Assembly: GCA_025399215.1 (NCBI GenBank)
Contig: MU621236.1
Span: forward strand, 1-42,894
Origin: Globomyces pollinis-pini
Lineage: Eukaryota; Chytridiomycota; Chytridiomycetes; Rhizophydiales; Globomycetaceae
Direction of reading: 5' to 3'
Length of the DNA stretch: 42,894 nucleotides
The translations under genes and the position numbers were made by a program. The notes under the pieces are model-generated. The model worked only from the letters and a program-made list of their open reading frames with translations. It made no database searches and was not told the origin of the DNA. Shown one piece after another: positions 19,817 through 32,492 of this stretch. How positions within the stretch are numbered: position 1 is the stretch's first letter; each line of letters starts with the position of its first letter.

Positions 19817-20864
19817 TTAGCTAGTGCTTTTCTTTTGGTATTTGAGTTTTAAAATACGTTGTAAAGTATTGAATCGTCCCTTATGGTTTTGACTGTCATA
19901 GTCTTCACAGAGTCTTTCTTCAAGTCGATATCTACCTGCTTCTACCTTAAACCCATTTTCTAACTTAGTGTAACGAATCTCGCGTCCATCTTCCTAACTG
20001 TTAACCTTTACCTCTTACAATTTCTGGCATATAAATATGAAATTCAATTCTTTCATCAAAAGTTTTGATGGTGCATTTAGGAGTCACCATTTGAACTACT
20101 GGCTCAAAATCATCTATCAAAGTAGTCGTAGATGTACTCTTGATTTCTTCGATCATTGGTTTGGTAGATGGTGTGACTGGCTGAAGGTTAAGCTCCAGTG
20201 CAATCTCATCTTTCACTTCTTCCGGTGCTCTTGTCAAGATTTCCTTCAATTCGGTCGGTCCGAAAAGATGCTTTCCAAACAAAGACTGTTCTTCTACCTC
20301 TTTAGTAGTCAATGGTTTTCCTGTTCGATCATCCCAACCATATGGGCCGAAATAAACACCGTCAGTTCTAGACGTGCCTAACTTTTAATGTATTGATTAT
20401 TACTCTCTGGCATAAGAGTAACACTGAATAGTTCTAGTATACAACCAACTGCCAGATCCAAAACATCTTTCTCAATTGCTTTGTTTTGCAAGACACTTGG
20501 ATGGAAAACGGCATCATAAACATATATAGTTTCTAAAATTTATAAACTCATAAATGCTTACTTGAATCTTCTACAACGCTTCGTTTCTCTGACATCAAAG
20601 TTGGAATGTTGTAGTTGTCAGGAGATGGTTTAACAGCTTTACACTGACAAATATTAATCATATGCAGTGATTTATCATTGCTAGTGGCACGTACAGAATA
20701 GCCAGGTTGAATAACTCTGCTATTTTCTTCTTGTTTCTTCATAGATTTGATATATTCCACATATCCCTCCGCAGTTAGTATTTACTTAAACATACCTTTG
20801 GATCAGTCTTTGCTAATTTATCCAGCGATGCCCAGATCTGTTCAACTTCCTGAATATCGATCAT
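19817..20864 (-). CDS. PIH1-domain protein (dynein-arm assembly/HSP90 co-chaperone)
   Basis: A 312-residue protein. The N-terminal helix (EQIWASLDKLAKTDPKGYVEYIKSM) and the block VIQPGYSVRA, LHMINICQCKAVKPSP, IPTLMSEKRSV and YVYDAVFHPSVL followed by VLDLAVGCILELF are the PIH1 domain, which binds client peptides in HSP90-R2TP-type complexes. A charged linker and a C-terminal CS-like beta region (TPKCTIKTFDERIEFHIYMP) complete the PIH1D1/2 layout. In flagellates these proteins assemble axonemal dyneins. Introns: 20767-20795, 20533-20561, 20378-20403 and 19994-20018; the frame closes exactly. The start codon is 86 bases from the divergent Mcp5-like start. Which PIH subtype it is (PIH1D1 or D2) is not settled. 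Confidence 0.85.
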
Positions 20865-20950
20865 TGTTTTGTCTGAAAACGCGATGTCAAAAACAATCAA
20901 AACACAGGAATTGTTCACCATAAAACATACCATTCCATATTGAAAACGTT

Positions 20951-23900
20951 ATGAAGCCAGTGATTTCAACCAGAAAATCAAGAAGCACTAAAGGATCAAT
21001 CAGTAAACGACTAGAGCAGGTGGATTTGACTTCATCAGCATCGAGTGATTCTGAATCCGAGAAAGCTTACTTAGAAAAGGAGTTGTCACAATCTAAGGCT
21101 GCAAACATACAAGCAGCTATTTATGGAAAGGATCTTTTGACACAAAACAAACTTGTAAGCTGGTTCAATCTTCAACTGATTTTGTAGTTGACAGAGAAAC
21201 TCACTCATTATGAACAGATGCTTCACAGAAATGAAGAACGGTTTGGAACAGATTATAGGACTGTTTATGAAAGTAAATCACCCAACCAACCTAAACAATT
21301 GGATCAAACTACGCTTGAAAATCAAATATATCACAGCTTGTTGCAGCAATCTAGGAAACTCTCCCAACAGGTTCAATCAGAATACAATCTTCGAATGGAA
21401 TTAGAAACTAAATTGTTGGAACTAGAACGAAATCGTGATTCAGTGTCAAATAAACTCAACAAAGTTAGATTAACAAATGGTATATTGAGATCAATATATT
21501 TACTTTAAATATAGAAAAATTAGAGGAGAAGTTACAAGAACTGGAGCATACAAATGTAGGTTTAGAGCATCAAATTCGAATTTTGAATTCCACAATAAAG
21601 GAGCAAACAAAAACACCCAGGAAGGTCAGCCATACATCAACATCTACTGAAATCTTTACACTCGATTCGTTTCAATTCAAAACTCCAGAGAGAAAGCAAA
21701 GTCAATTTAACCAGGCTGGATCTGACGACTTGCATTTCCCTGTGTCAATATCTCCCATTCCACTAAATCTAGATTTAAAGTCTAGCATTAAATCTCCAGC
21801 TGTAAGATTTGATGATGCAATTCCCCCGACTGATCAATGTTCTGAATGTCATTTACTACAACTGGAAAAAGATCAGTTGATGAATGAAAAAATTGAGCTA
21901 GAAAGTATGCTAATATCCGCTCGTGAAGAATGTGAACGTATTCAAGAGGAGTCCATGTTATCTTTAGGAGACTACACATCTTTATCACTCATGGGTTCTT
22001 TGGCCAACTCTCCTGTGAAATCAGTCATAAGCAAGAATTTATATAGTGAAAAAGAAGCGGATTCAAGAAATCCAGTTCTCTCATCACTTGTTACATCTGT
22101 TTTTGATCCATATTCACCATTCGTTAATACTCCTGAAAGTGACAACCAAGCTACACCTCAAGCAGTCAACTTAGAGCAAAAAACGCCGTTAAATTATGTA
22201 CTATTTTCCGAGGAATTGCAAGACAATGATACCCCACAACCATGTAAGACTGCTATATCAGAAGACCACGAGCTCCAATTGGATATAGCGGGCAAATCAT
22301 TTGAAAATAATGGTGAAATTGATCTCCAACCAGTAGAAAAGGATCATACAGGACTGAAAAAAGATTCTACAGTACAAATTAAAAATCCAATTCGTCTTAT
22401 TGACACGAAAGAGCATTCTAATTCGACCATTTGGGAAGATCGTAATGAATTTGAAATCAATGGTTTACATCCAATAGAAAAGGATAATCAAACTACTGAT
22501 ATAATTTCAGAGACCAATCCCTCTAACCTTGACATGAACCATGCAATGATATCTTTAACTCCAAACTTTGCAACTAATTCAAACTTATTAGCAAAAACTA
22601 CACCTACCGATTCAAATCTCAAAAAGTTGACTATGACATGTTCATCAATAAACAGCGAAAGTCAATCCTTTGAAGATAAAGACAGCATGAAAGTCAATTG
22701 GCCTATTGGTAAGCGCTCATGTTCAGATAATCGAATCACGAAAATCCATCGAGATCAAAGACGAGTATCTTCAGCAAATACAACGCCCTGTCATCAGAAT
22801 CCAAAAACGCCCTTAAATTCAAAAGAGTTTAGGCCATCCCTGATAAATACCAATCTCTCAGTGGAAAGAATGATAAATTCCCCACTCGATTCGCGAACTG
22901 CCGAGATTGCAAAAAAAGATATCATCGAAAATCAACCTGTTTCTGAAACTCACAAAAACACATTGTACGTTCAAGTAGTTGATTGGGGGATGAATTCCAG
23001 TTATCTATCTATGTCTGCCAAAGAGAGCATTGCACAGAGCGAAAAAATTGATAATCAAGAGTCTTTGGTACCTGAAATAGATAAAAGAGAAAAACAACAA
23101 CATAATAATCATACTGAAATTGAGAACTATAATATGTTTGGAGGATCATCACATCGTTCGATTGACAGCGCCCCTATTAAAGACTCCGTGATGCAGTTAC
23201 AAGAACTGTCATCATCTACTAGCGGTAAAGAATTATCAATTGAATCTCTTACGTTTACTATGATTGGTAGCTGGGTAAACTGTTATTCATATCTTATTTT
23301 TGTAGTTTCAAAAATTCAATAGAAACAACAAAAAACCTCAATTAAGATTTTTTTGGATTAATCCCTATACTAAGTCGTTAAATTGGTCACAACAACCACC
23401 ATCTCAAAGTTCGAATGTAAAATTCAAAAGTGCGATTATGAATGGTATGAAATGGAGAGATCTACCTCACAATCACCGCTACTACCCACCTTCACAGCTC
23501 AATGCGTTAATAATCATCACACCTACTCGAAACATCAAAATGATCCCCACTTCTTGGGAAGCTCATGATCAATGGGTTACTGGAATCCGATTTTTATTGA
23601 GGCAAACACACTCAGATATACCATTATCTGAGCAATTTCGAATGTCATACGGTGCAAACAAAAGTGTGAGTGGTGAATCTAATGGTGTTTCTGGTAAAGC
23701 TTTACACTCTAGGTTCAAGACTACTTCGGAATATCCAGTAGATCCCAATAATCAGAGTCGATATCTGAATGCAGTATCATCTGATGATGTATTAAACAAA
23801 TCGTTTATACACTCGATAAATGCTGAATCATCTCACAGCTCATTTTATTCATCACATCGTCGACTAGCTACACAGCCAATTGCACTTGAAATGGGTGGTA

Positions 23901-24085
23901 AAAAGTCAATGAACAGGAACCTAGCTAGAAATGTGACTGATGGAACACTTGAAGGCTTTCATGTTGAATCCTCGCCTGCCCAAAACAGTCCACATGTCAG
24001 GAGAGGGTCGGAAATGTTTCAAGGACTTTTGAATACTCCAAAGAAATTGGCAAGTATATTTAAAACACCTCAAATGAAAGATTAA
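20951..24085 (+). CDS. Mcp5/Num1-type PH-domain cortical protein with coiled coil
   Basis: A 1011-residue protein. Residues about 25-200 are coiled coil (YLEKELSQSKAANIQAAI; EYNLRMELETKLLELERN; EKLEEKLQELEH), followed by a long Ser/Thr/Asn-rich linker with several TP motifs, and a PH domain at about 745-840: TMIGSWFQKFNR, QLRFFWINPYTKSLNWS, LIIITPTRNIKMIPTSW and HDQWVTGIRFLL. The FFWxxPYTxxLxWS core marks the Mcp5/Num1 family, which anchors dynein or nuclei and mitochondria at the cell cortex. Introns: 21155-21187, 21480-21514 and 23275-23305. Frame closes exactly. Convergent with chitin synthase, 56 bases between stops. The PH subfamily is recognised; the cortical role is inferred from family. 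Confidence 0.82.
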
Positions 24086-24141
24086 TAACACTCTTTTAAT
24101 AAAGAATTTTTATTTTCATTGCAACTGTTTTTGAAGTGTCA

Positions 24142-27100
24142 TCATTTTTCGAATTCAGAGGAAGAGACATACCTCACTTGATCAATGCATATTTTTGATA
24201 ACCCTTCATCAATATTCCGTTGCAGCTTGTTTGTCAATAGGTTATGAATCTTTGCATCTGAAGCCGTTGAATCATTTTGGAGTATGTCAGGGATTAATAA
24301 AAGCATTTTTTGTTTTAAATCTTCTTCCATTAAACTATACGCGCTAGAACTGCTACCACTAGTTGATTCTTGCTGCTGAGTTGGAGAAAGTAATTTATCT
24401 TGACTGATTCTCCACTTCAAGTCTTGTCGTTGATATTGAACCCAAGATTTTTGAGGAATCAAAGATTGATCAAACTTGGCTTTTGTAACAATCATGTCAC
24501 CAAATTCTTCATCTAATTCCACTCTTCTAGTTGAGCCCCAAGTGAAATCATCAAAATGCCAAAATGAATAGATAGGTAGAACAAACGAATATACTGGGAT
24601 TGCCAAGATATACTAAAAGAAAATTAAAATTCATTAAATCATACCAGTATCATCCAACCTATGTGTTGCCATTCTCCTTTCAGTATAAAGATCAACACTT
24701 GAAGACCATAAATAGCGCAAATCATGATGATTGAAATCAATGGAATTTGAATCATCTCTGTGGTACACAATAACACAATCAAATAAATCACATACAAGAA
24801 TCCTGCTGGTGCCATTACAGTAGAAAATAGATCCATAATAACGACAAATCGTAGAGAAAACACAAAGCATCCACATAGGTCTTTCAATAACATCAATTCA
24901 GATAAATTATGTACAGTTGAATTGATCCAACGTCTTCTTTGAGATAAAAGAACACCCCATTGCGATGGAGCTGATGTTTGAGCTTTTGCATCTGGAGTAA
25001 ATTTGAGTTTGTGCTGAGGAAATGATTTAAGCATCAATGTCGTCAAATATCGATCTTCACCCAATGATAAAAGATTCTTTAAATGTAAAGTGTTAACGTT
25101 GTTCTCACCATAACTTTGAATGATTTTTGGAGATACTAAGATTGGTGACATATCTGATTGATGAAAGATTCGATACATGCAGAAACATCCAGGTAAGCCT
25201 ATGGTGAACAATTGCGACTACATTACAAGTGACTGTTCCAAAAAGTGATTCAAAAGACTTTGCCAGATGATGTGTAATAAAGTATTCATATACTTGAATC
25301 ATAGTGACCCAGCTTTCATCCTCATTCCTTAACAAAGTCTCCCCGCAAATACCCGAAATCTACTGTTAGATTAAACAATTACATACACTAGAATCTTTTG
25401 CCATATGAGATACAAATCTTGATAAAGCATCGGGATAAATCGTGGTATCACTATCCATCCAGAGTAAAAACTCATAGTTTCTTGGATCAACTTTGATACT
25501 AGTATGAGATATGAGATATAGAACAATTACCGATAATGGAAATGATATTTCAGTTCCAATTCTAAAGGATTTAAAGGCATATCAGCATGACACTTTGAAA
25601 GAAAATTCATAAGAATTAACTGTGAATCACGTTTTCCACTATGTTTAAGTATTAAAAAAGGTCTTACCGGTTACCAGGTCGAATCTTTTCAAGTACATCT
25701 CCGATTTTCATGACAAGGATGTAAGGAACCCCAAGATATTGGCCACTATAAACTCTGGCAAGGTTCAATTGTTTCATGTCTTCACCTAATGCGTGATATA
25801 CTCTTGGTGGTGCTGGATTCGATTTATCCGTTCCTAGTATCCCCATTATAATGTCAGGTGTCGTTCTATCATTTCCTGTACCTTTAATTAAGCCATCCGC
25901 AATAATAAACAATAACTTCTTTTCTTTTTTATAAATGCTTTCACATAAGGAATCAATTGTTTCTTTAAGAGATTTGTGTCCTTCGGTAAATGATGGAACG
26001 CAGCAAATAACAAATCGTTCATGTTGCTCTGGTTGTGATTTGGGTGAAAATTGTAAAGCTGCAAAGAACTTAAATCCAATAATAACAATTAAACAAATAG
26101 ATGTAACTAGTACAATATAGTCTGATATAATGCAGTTAGTGCTCTTCCTAGTATCTATGACTCCAGTAAAGAACATTCCATCCAAGCACTGCATATACTT
26201 TTTAAACGTATCAATACCCTCTGCATCTTTAATCTGTTCAATTGCACTGGTGGCATCTTTGCCAGTTTGACCCATGGTTTGAATTATTTGTTTTAAATTC
26301 TTTCCTAGAAAAGTTGGATTGACAACTGGATCCATATACTGTGATACATCAAATACACGACCATATGCAACCAAAACAAAATGAGAAATTGGATCTGCAG
26401 CGAGGTAATTTGTAATCCAAATCTGATCTCTAGCTATTTGACCTTTCATTAATGGTTTAATGTTTGCCAAGAAATCCACTGATGTTCCTCTTTTGGTTTT
26501 CTTTTGGTGAATGGTCCAAATTAACATAGCATCTTCAGGAATATCTCTCTTTATGTTATCCCAACCTTCCGGTTGAACTAAACCTGGACAATACTTTTTC
26601 CAATGATCCGTTTTGACAAACATAGCTGATACATCTCGACCTAAACAAGTTGATTTCATAGCACCTTCATTCAAATAACGTTTTGTATTCACATGCGAAT
26701 TGTATATAGGCGAAATTTGGTAGTAGTTCCCATAAGCACTAACATATGGGTTAGAGGGTTTGTTTCTCAATTCAATTTCATATGATGATAATACATGCAG
26801 TGGAGGACAGATCATCAAACTGATTCCCACGATTAAGAATAGGAATAATGCTGAGATTATCATGATGATTAAATTTAATGCGATCTTCTCCTTCCATGCA
26901 ATTTGAACTTGAGGATCTCTCATACCAAAGTAAGGCAAAAGGAACGTTGGTATCCAGAAAGTTAGACAATGTGTGATGCATAACCATGTCCTTCTACTTT
27001 GGCTAACCTGAGATACCTAATGAAAAATTAATTCTTGATAAACTACTTGAATTGTGTTATTCAATACTTCTTTCTTCTGGTAGATGGTCTCATTTTCAGT

Positions 27101-27151
27101 GATATTCGAATTGTTGTTTTCAATCCCTTCAGTATCGATTTGCTCTTGCAT
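24142..27151 (-). CDS. CHS: Chitin synthase, division 2 (class IV-like)
   Basis: A 943-residue membrane glycosyltransferase that polymerises GlcNAc from UDP-GlcNAc into chitin. N-terminal membrane helices ([20 protein letters not shown]) are followed by a cytochrome b5-like segment ([16 protein letters not shown]). The catalytic core has [15 protein letters not shown] (about 534-540), EDRYLTTL (about 650) and QRRRW (about 688-692). Helices follow, and then a DEK-C-like C-terminal domain ([20 protein letters not shown]), found in class IV/V/VII synthases. No myosin motor precedes it. Introns: 27017-27046, 25639-25667, 25499-25530, 25360-25386, 25199-25226 and 24613-24644; the frame closes exactly. 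A further intron near the very end (CAAGTGAG|GTATGT) is possible but not needed. Confidence 0.93.
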
Positions 27152-27288
27152 CCAAGTACCAAAATAAAACCACAGTTACCCATTTAACTCAATACTCTGA
27201 GAAAATGTATAACTTAAAAAGGTGTGAATTCCAAAAACGTTTGTGTGAAAGAAGTGAATGGTGTTTGAAGAAAGAAAGAGGTAAAAGT

Positions 27289-29050
27289 TTATTTAGCTAA
27301 TTTACCGAATCGAATGGGGAATTCATTTAAATGTTCACTGAGCTCTGCATTCACGTATGAGCTGGAATTCAGCTTTGCTAATCGACAAGCGGACGTGTCC
27401 AAATTTATATACAACTTTACGACAATATCATTTTCAGGCAGCAAAAAGATATTCCTAGGACCGTTTGGAGTAAACTTTACAGGTAAATTGGCCAGCAAGT
27501 AATGGGGACCGAAAGTTGTACAACTTGCCTAGTTGTGAATGCATAAGCATTTACCATGACCACAAACCACGTACCAATAGTGCTCGAAATCCACGTCCTT
27601 AGGATCAAAAGAGACGGTAGCAAGGCTATCGTCCCAAATATCGAAACTGCAAAAATGATCAAAAGAGAAGTAAACGGCGAAAACCTTCAAGTTAGTATAC
27701 TTTCGTTCAAATACCAAATAATTTTTCCTGGTGTTAAGATTCTTACGGGACGATCTACCCACTTGTAGATTGCAAAAAAGTCCTTGAATCCAAATATAGG
27801 GTCAGGATTCAGCCTTTCCACCGGAACACTACACGCCAATGATATCAAATATGCAGCGCGAAAGGCATCCGCCTGTACAGAAGTATCCCTCCTTGTTAAA
27901 ACTGAATATGAAACTGACTGAGAAAGATATCTATCTGCCAATATCTTATCGGATTCTAGAGATCCAAACATTGCCAACATTATCAAGTTTGAGTCAATAG
28001 ATGCTGCTATTGAAAAAGCATAGTCAATAATTGTCCTTGAAATAGAATTACGATTATTACCAGCAGATTGGATGTAACAATCAGACTGACCACAACCAAT
28101 TGTCCAAGATGTGTTTGATTTTGACCAAGAGGCAGATACGTCTTTAGTATCTATCAGACTCAACCCTTGTCCAAAACCACAAGCATAAAAGGCGAATTCA
28201 TTTCCAGTGCTACCTTTTGATTTCAATCCATAAACCAACTGAGCCAGAGATGCTATCTCCGAAGAACCACCATTGGAATTTTGCAACAGTTTCTCAAGTG
28301 CTCTTGCAGGCCAATTACCATTGATGCAAGAAGTATCTTTATAAAAATCTACCGTGCTAGCAGAGTCCAAATCCGTGTAACGAGCGCCAATAGAATTACT
28401 GGTGAGGCCTGATGAAATAACCATTAAAGAACCTGTAATTCCACTTGTTAATGCCAGTGATATAACGATCCTTTAAATCAATTTTAATTTTTCATACCAG
28501 AACAAGTATTGAACATAACTGGAAACAACGCGAGAATAGTTCATATGGGTAGGTTCATTACCAGTAAACATCAACAAATCTTCACGCACTAGCCGAAGAG
28601 TTGCTTCTAAAATAGCACTTACTTTCTCACCGTTGTCAATTGCATTTCTCAACAGAAACAGTAGACGCAATTGCAGACCAGTTTTCCTAGCTCTACTGAC
28701 AATCCACTATAATGAACATTAGAAAAGGATGAATATACAGGAGAAAGCAGAACGACAATAGTAATTGTAGGCAAGAAGATGACGTAGTTGGTCCAAAGAA
28801 ATTGAAATCCTTCAGTGACATTATTGGACGTGTATGGAGTTGGTTGTTTACCAATCAAGACAGCATTTGGTACTCCTCGAATAGTTGCCAATATTGCTAT
28901 TGATATTCCAATAAGATACAGTATGATTTGAGCTGCTTCCATTGCCCAATCTTCAACAAACAGTTTCTGAGTTTGCTCAAATCTACTACCTGACAGCTTC
29001 TTTCGATCGTCTTCATCCGGAAAGTCCTCGTAAATACCTTTCGATGCCAT
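27289..29050 (-). CDS. Unidentified polytopic membrane protein
   Basis: About 537 residues, family not recognised. Hydrophobic segments occur at IILYLIGISIAILATI, YVIFLPTITIVVLLSP, IVISLALTSGITGSLMVIS, a later IFGTIALLPSLLIL and GTWFVVMVNAYAF. Between helices 3 and 4 lies a large region of about 200 residues with several Cys (DTSCINGNW, YACGFGQG, TIGCGQSDCYI) and Ser/Asn, which could be extracellular. The C-terminus (about 65 residues) is soluble. Introns: 28707-28738, 28471-28497, 27647-27700 (54 nt, tentative; contains TACTAAC and an internal AG|GT) and one near 27477-27511 whose 5' site is uncertain. It lies upstream of chitin synthase on the same strand, 137 bases apart, which may hint at a shared envelope role. 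Not found by eye in SUR7, Pma or tetraspanin families. Confidence 0.7.
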
Positions 29051-29247
29051 AGTGATAAAAAGTTCAAAAACCTTTGACGATTTCAGAGGCTTATAAAGGC
29101 GGAGTTTTTACAATCCTTCCCATAAAGGTATCAAAATAGCGTAAATGGATTTTACTTGTTTGGTCTGTCAATCTTAATATGAACAGTTTGAACACGTTTT
29201 TGGGTGAGTATTTTTTTTGTTTTTAGACAGTGAACGACCAGAGTGTT

Positions 29248-30335
29248 ATGGCAGATGAGCAAGTAAAACAGAGCAGTGATCTTGACAAACCAACGATGCT
29301 CCCTCCGTTACCTGGACCAGAATTGGCACCCGTAGTGGATATTCCCAGTTTAATTGCTGGATTTGTAAGAGCTTTTGCAACAAACGGCATGATTTTATTG
29401 GTATCCATCGTTAAAGGATCAATTCAGTGGTGGTTCCGAGTTCCCATTAAGATGTTTAGGCCTTACGCTGTAAATCCTTGGGTAACTCTAACGGAAATGG
29501 CAAACACACAAAAGAAAGATTTGAATGCTCGTTTTGTTGCAGAAACACTTCGTAATGAAGGATGGTCGTTAGTTCGACTGAATGTTCTCCCTCTTATGGC
29601 CGCCAATGCTGTGGTAGGAGCGATTCTATTCAATTCATATTCCATCACAGCAAAACTACTGACCAGTACTGATTATTCTACATTTGCACATTATATTGCT
29701 GGAGCATTTGCTGGTTCCATACAATCTGTGTTGGCTACACCACTGGGACAAATACAGAAATTAATCAACCGAGCAGATATTGTTGAAAGACGACACCATG
29801 GAATACATCGTGTAACAATTGATGCACTAAAAAGTCAATCTATCCCGCTGCACCTCAAATCCCGTGTGTTATACTTTTATAAAGGTGTTCTTTTCAATAC
29901 TGTCAGGTATAAAGACTTACTATTCACATTAGAGATTCAATTGGTTTTGGTTTGTTTTTTGGGGTATTTAATACTTTATCCGTTTCTGGTAAAGCTATGA
30001 CATCCAGATTATGGGCCAGAAAACATGGCCAACATCGAACAAGAAGTTTGGCAGCAGCAGATGGTGTAGTTGTTATAGGTTCAGGAGCATTAGCTGGTGT
30101 AGCATACCAGTCAATCGTTTATCCATTAGAGAACCTCAAAACTCAAGTTCGACAAGTACAACATACATCAAATAAATCACATTCGAAATTTCAAATTGCC
30201 AGAACTCTAATTTACAAAAATGGTTTCAAGTCCATCTTTCAAGGAATCACCCCGCAACTGCTGCGAGCTATGCCTCCTAGTGCAATGGGATTATTTGTGT
30301 ACGAGATGGCTAGTGAATGGATTGACAGTCTATAA
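29248..30335 (+). CDS. Mitochondrial carrier family protein
   Basis: A 353-residue protein with one intron (29907-29932, 26 nt) that joins FNTVR to DSIGFGLFFGVFN. Carrier hallmarks are partial: a second repeat with PLGQIQKLINR, HLKSRVLYFYKGVLFNTVRD, and a third with YPLENLKTQVRQ and GFKSIFQGITPQLLRAMPPS followed by AMGLFVYE. The PxxxxK signature is seen in repeats 2-3; the first repeat is degenerate, with an N-terminal extension of about 60 residues. The substrate cannot be told. The ATG at 29248 was chosen; an upstream ATG at 29178 would need a splice that leads to a stop. Confidence 0.8.
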
Positions 30336-30473
30336 ACTTTAATACAACTGCCAATTACTCTACATTCATACATATCTATATGAAAATAAATTATTCTTAA
30401 AATCTTTAAATAAGTTCTTTCCAATGTAAAAATGTGTCTGAATATTGATGGAATAATATTTTATTATACTCAA

Positions 30474-32437
<1,964 letters not shown>

Positions 32438-32492
32438 TTTGGAATTTTGGAAACTTGAAATTTTTTTTTTATTTTTTTTTTAATTTCAAACA
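32438..32492. promoter_or_regulatory. 55-bp divergent promoter, TRF4 / MAK5
   Basis: Only 55 bases separate the start codons of TRF4 (32437) and MAK5 (32493). Most of it is two poly(T) tracts (plus strand, about 32461-32481). Such poly(dA:dT) is a typical nucleosome-excluding promoter element. No TATA box was recognised. Confidence 0.6.

Noticed and set aside
29178..29247. Upstream first exon for the mitochondrial carrier
   Set aside because: The apparent GTGAGT...TTTTAG splice would read into a stop; the ATG at 29248 opens the full frame.
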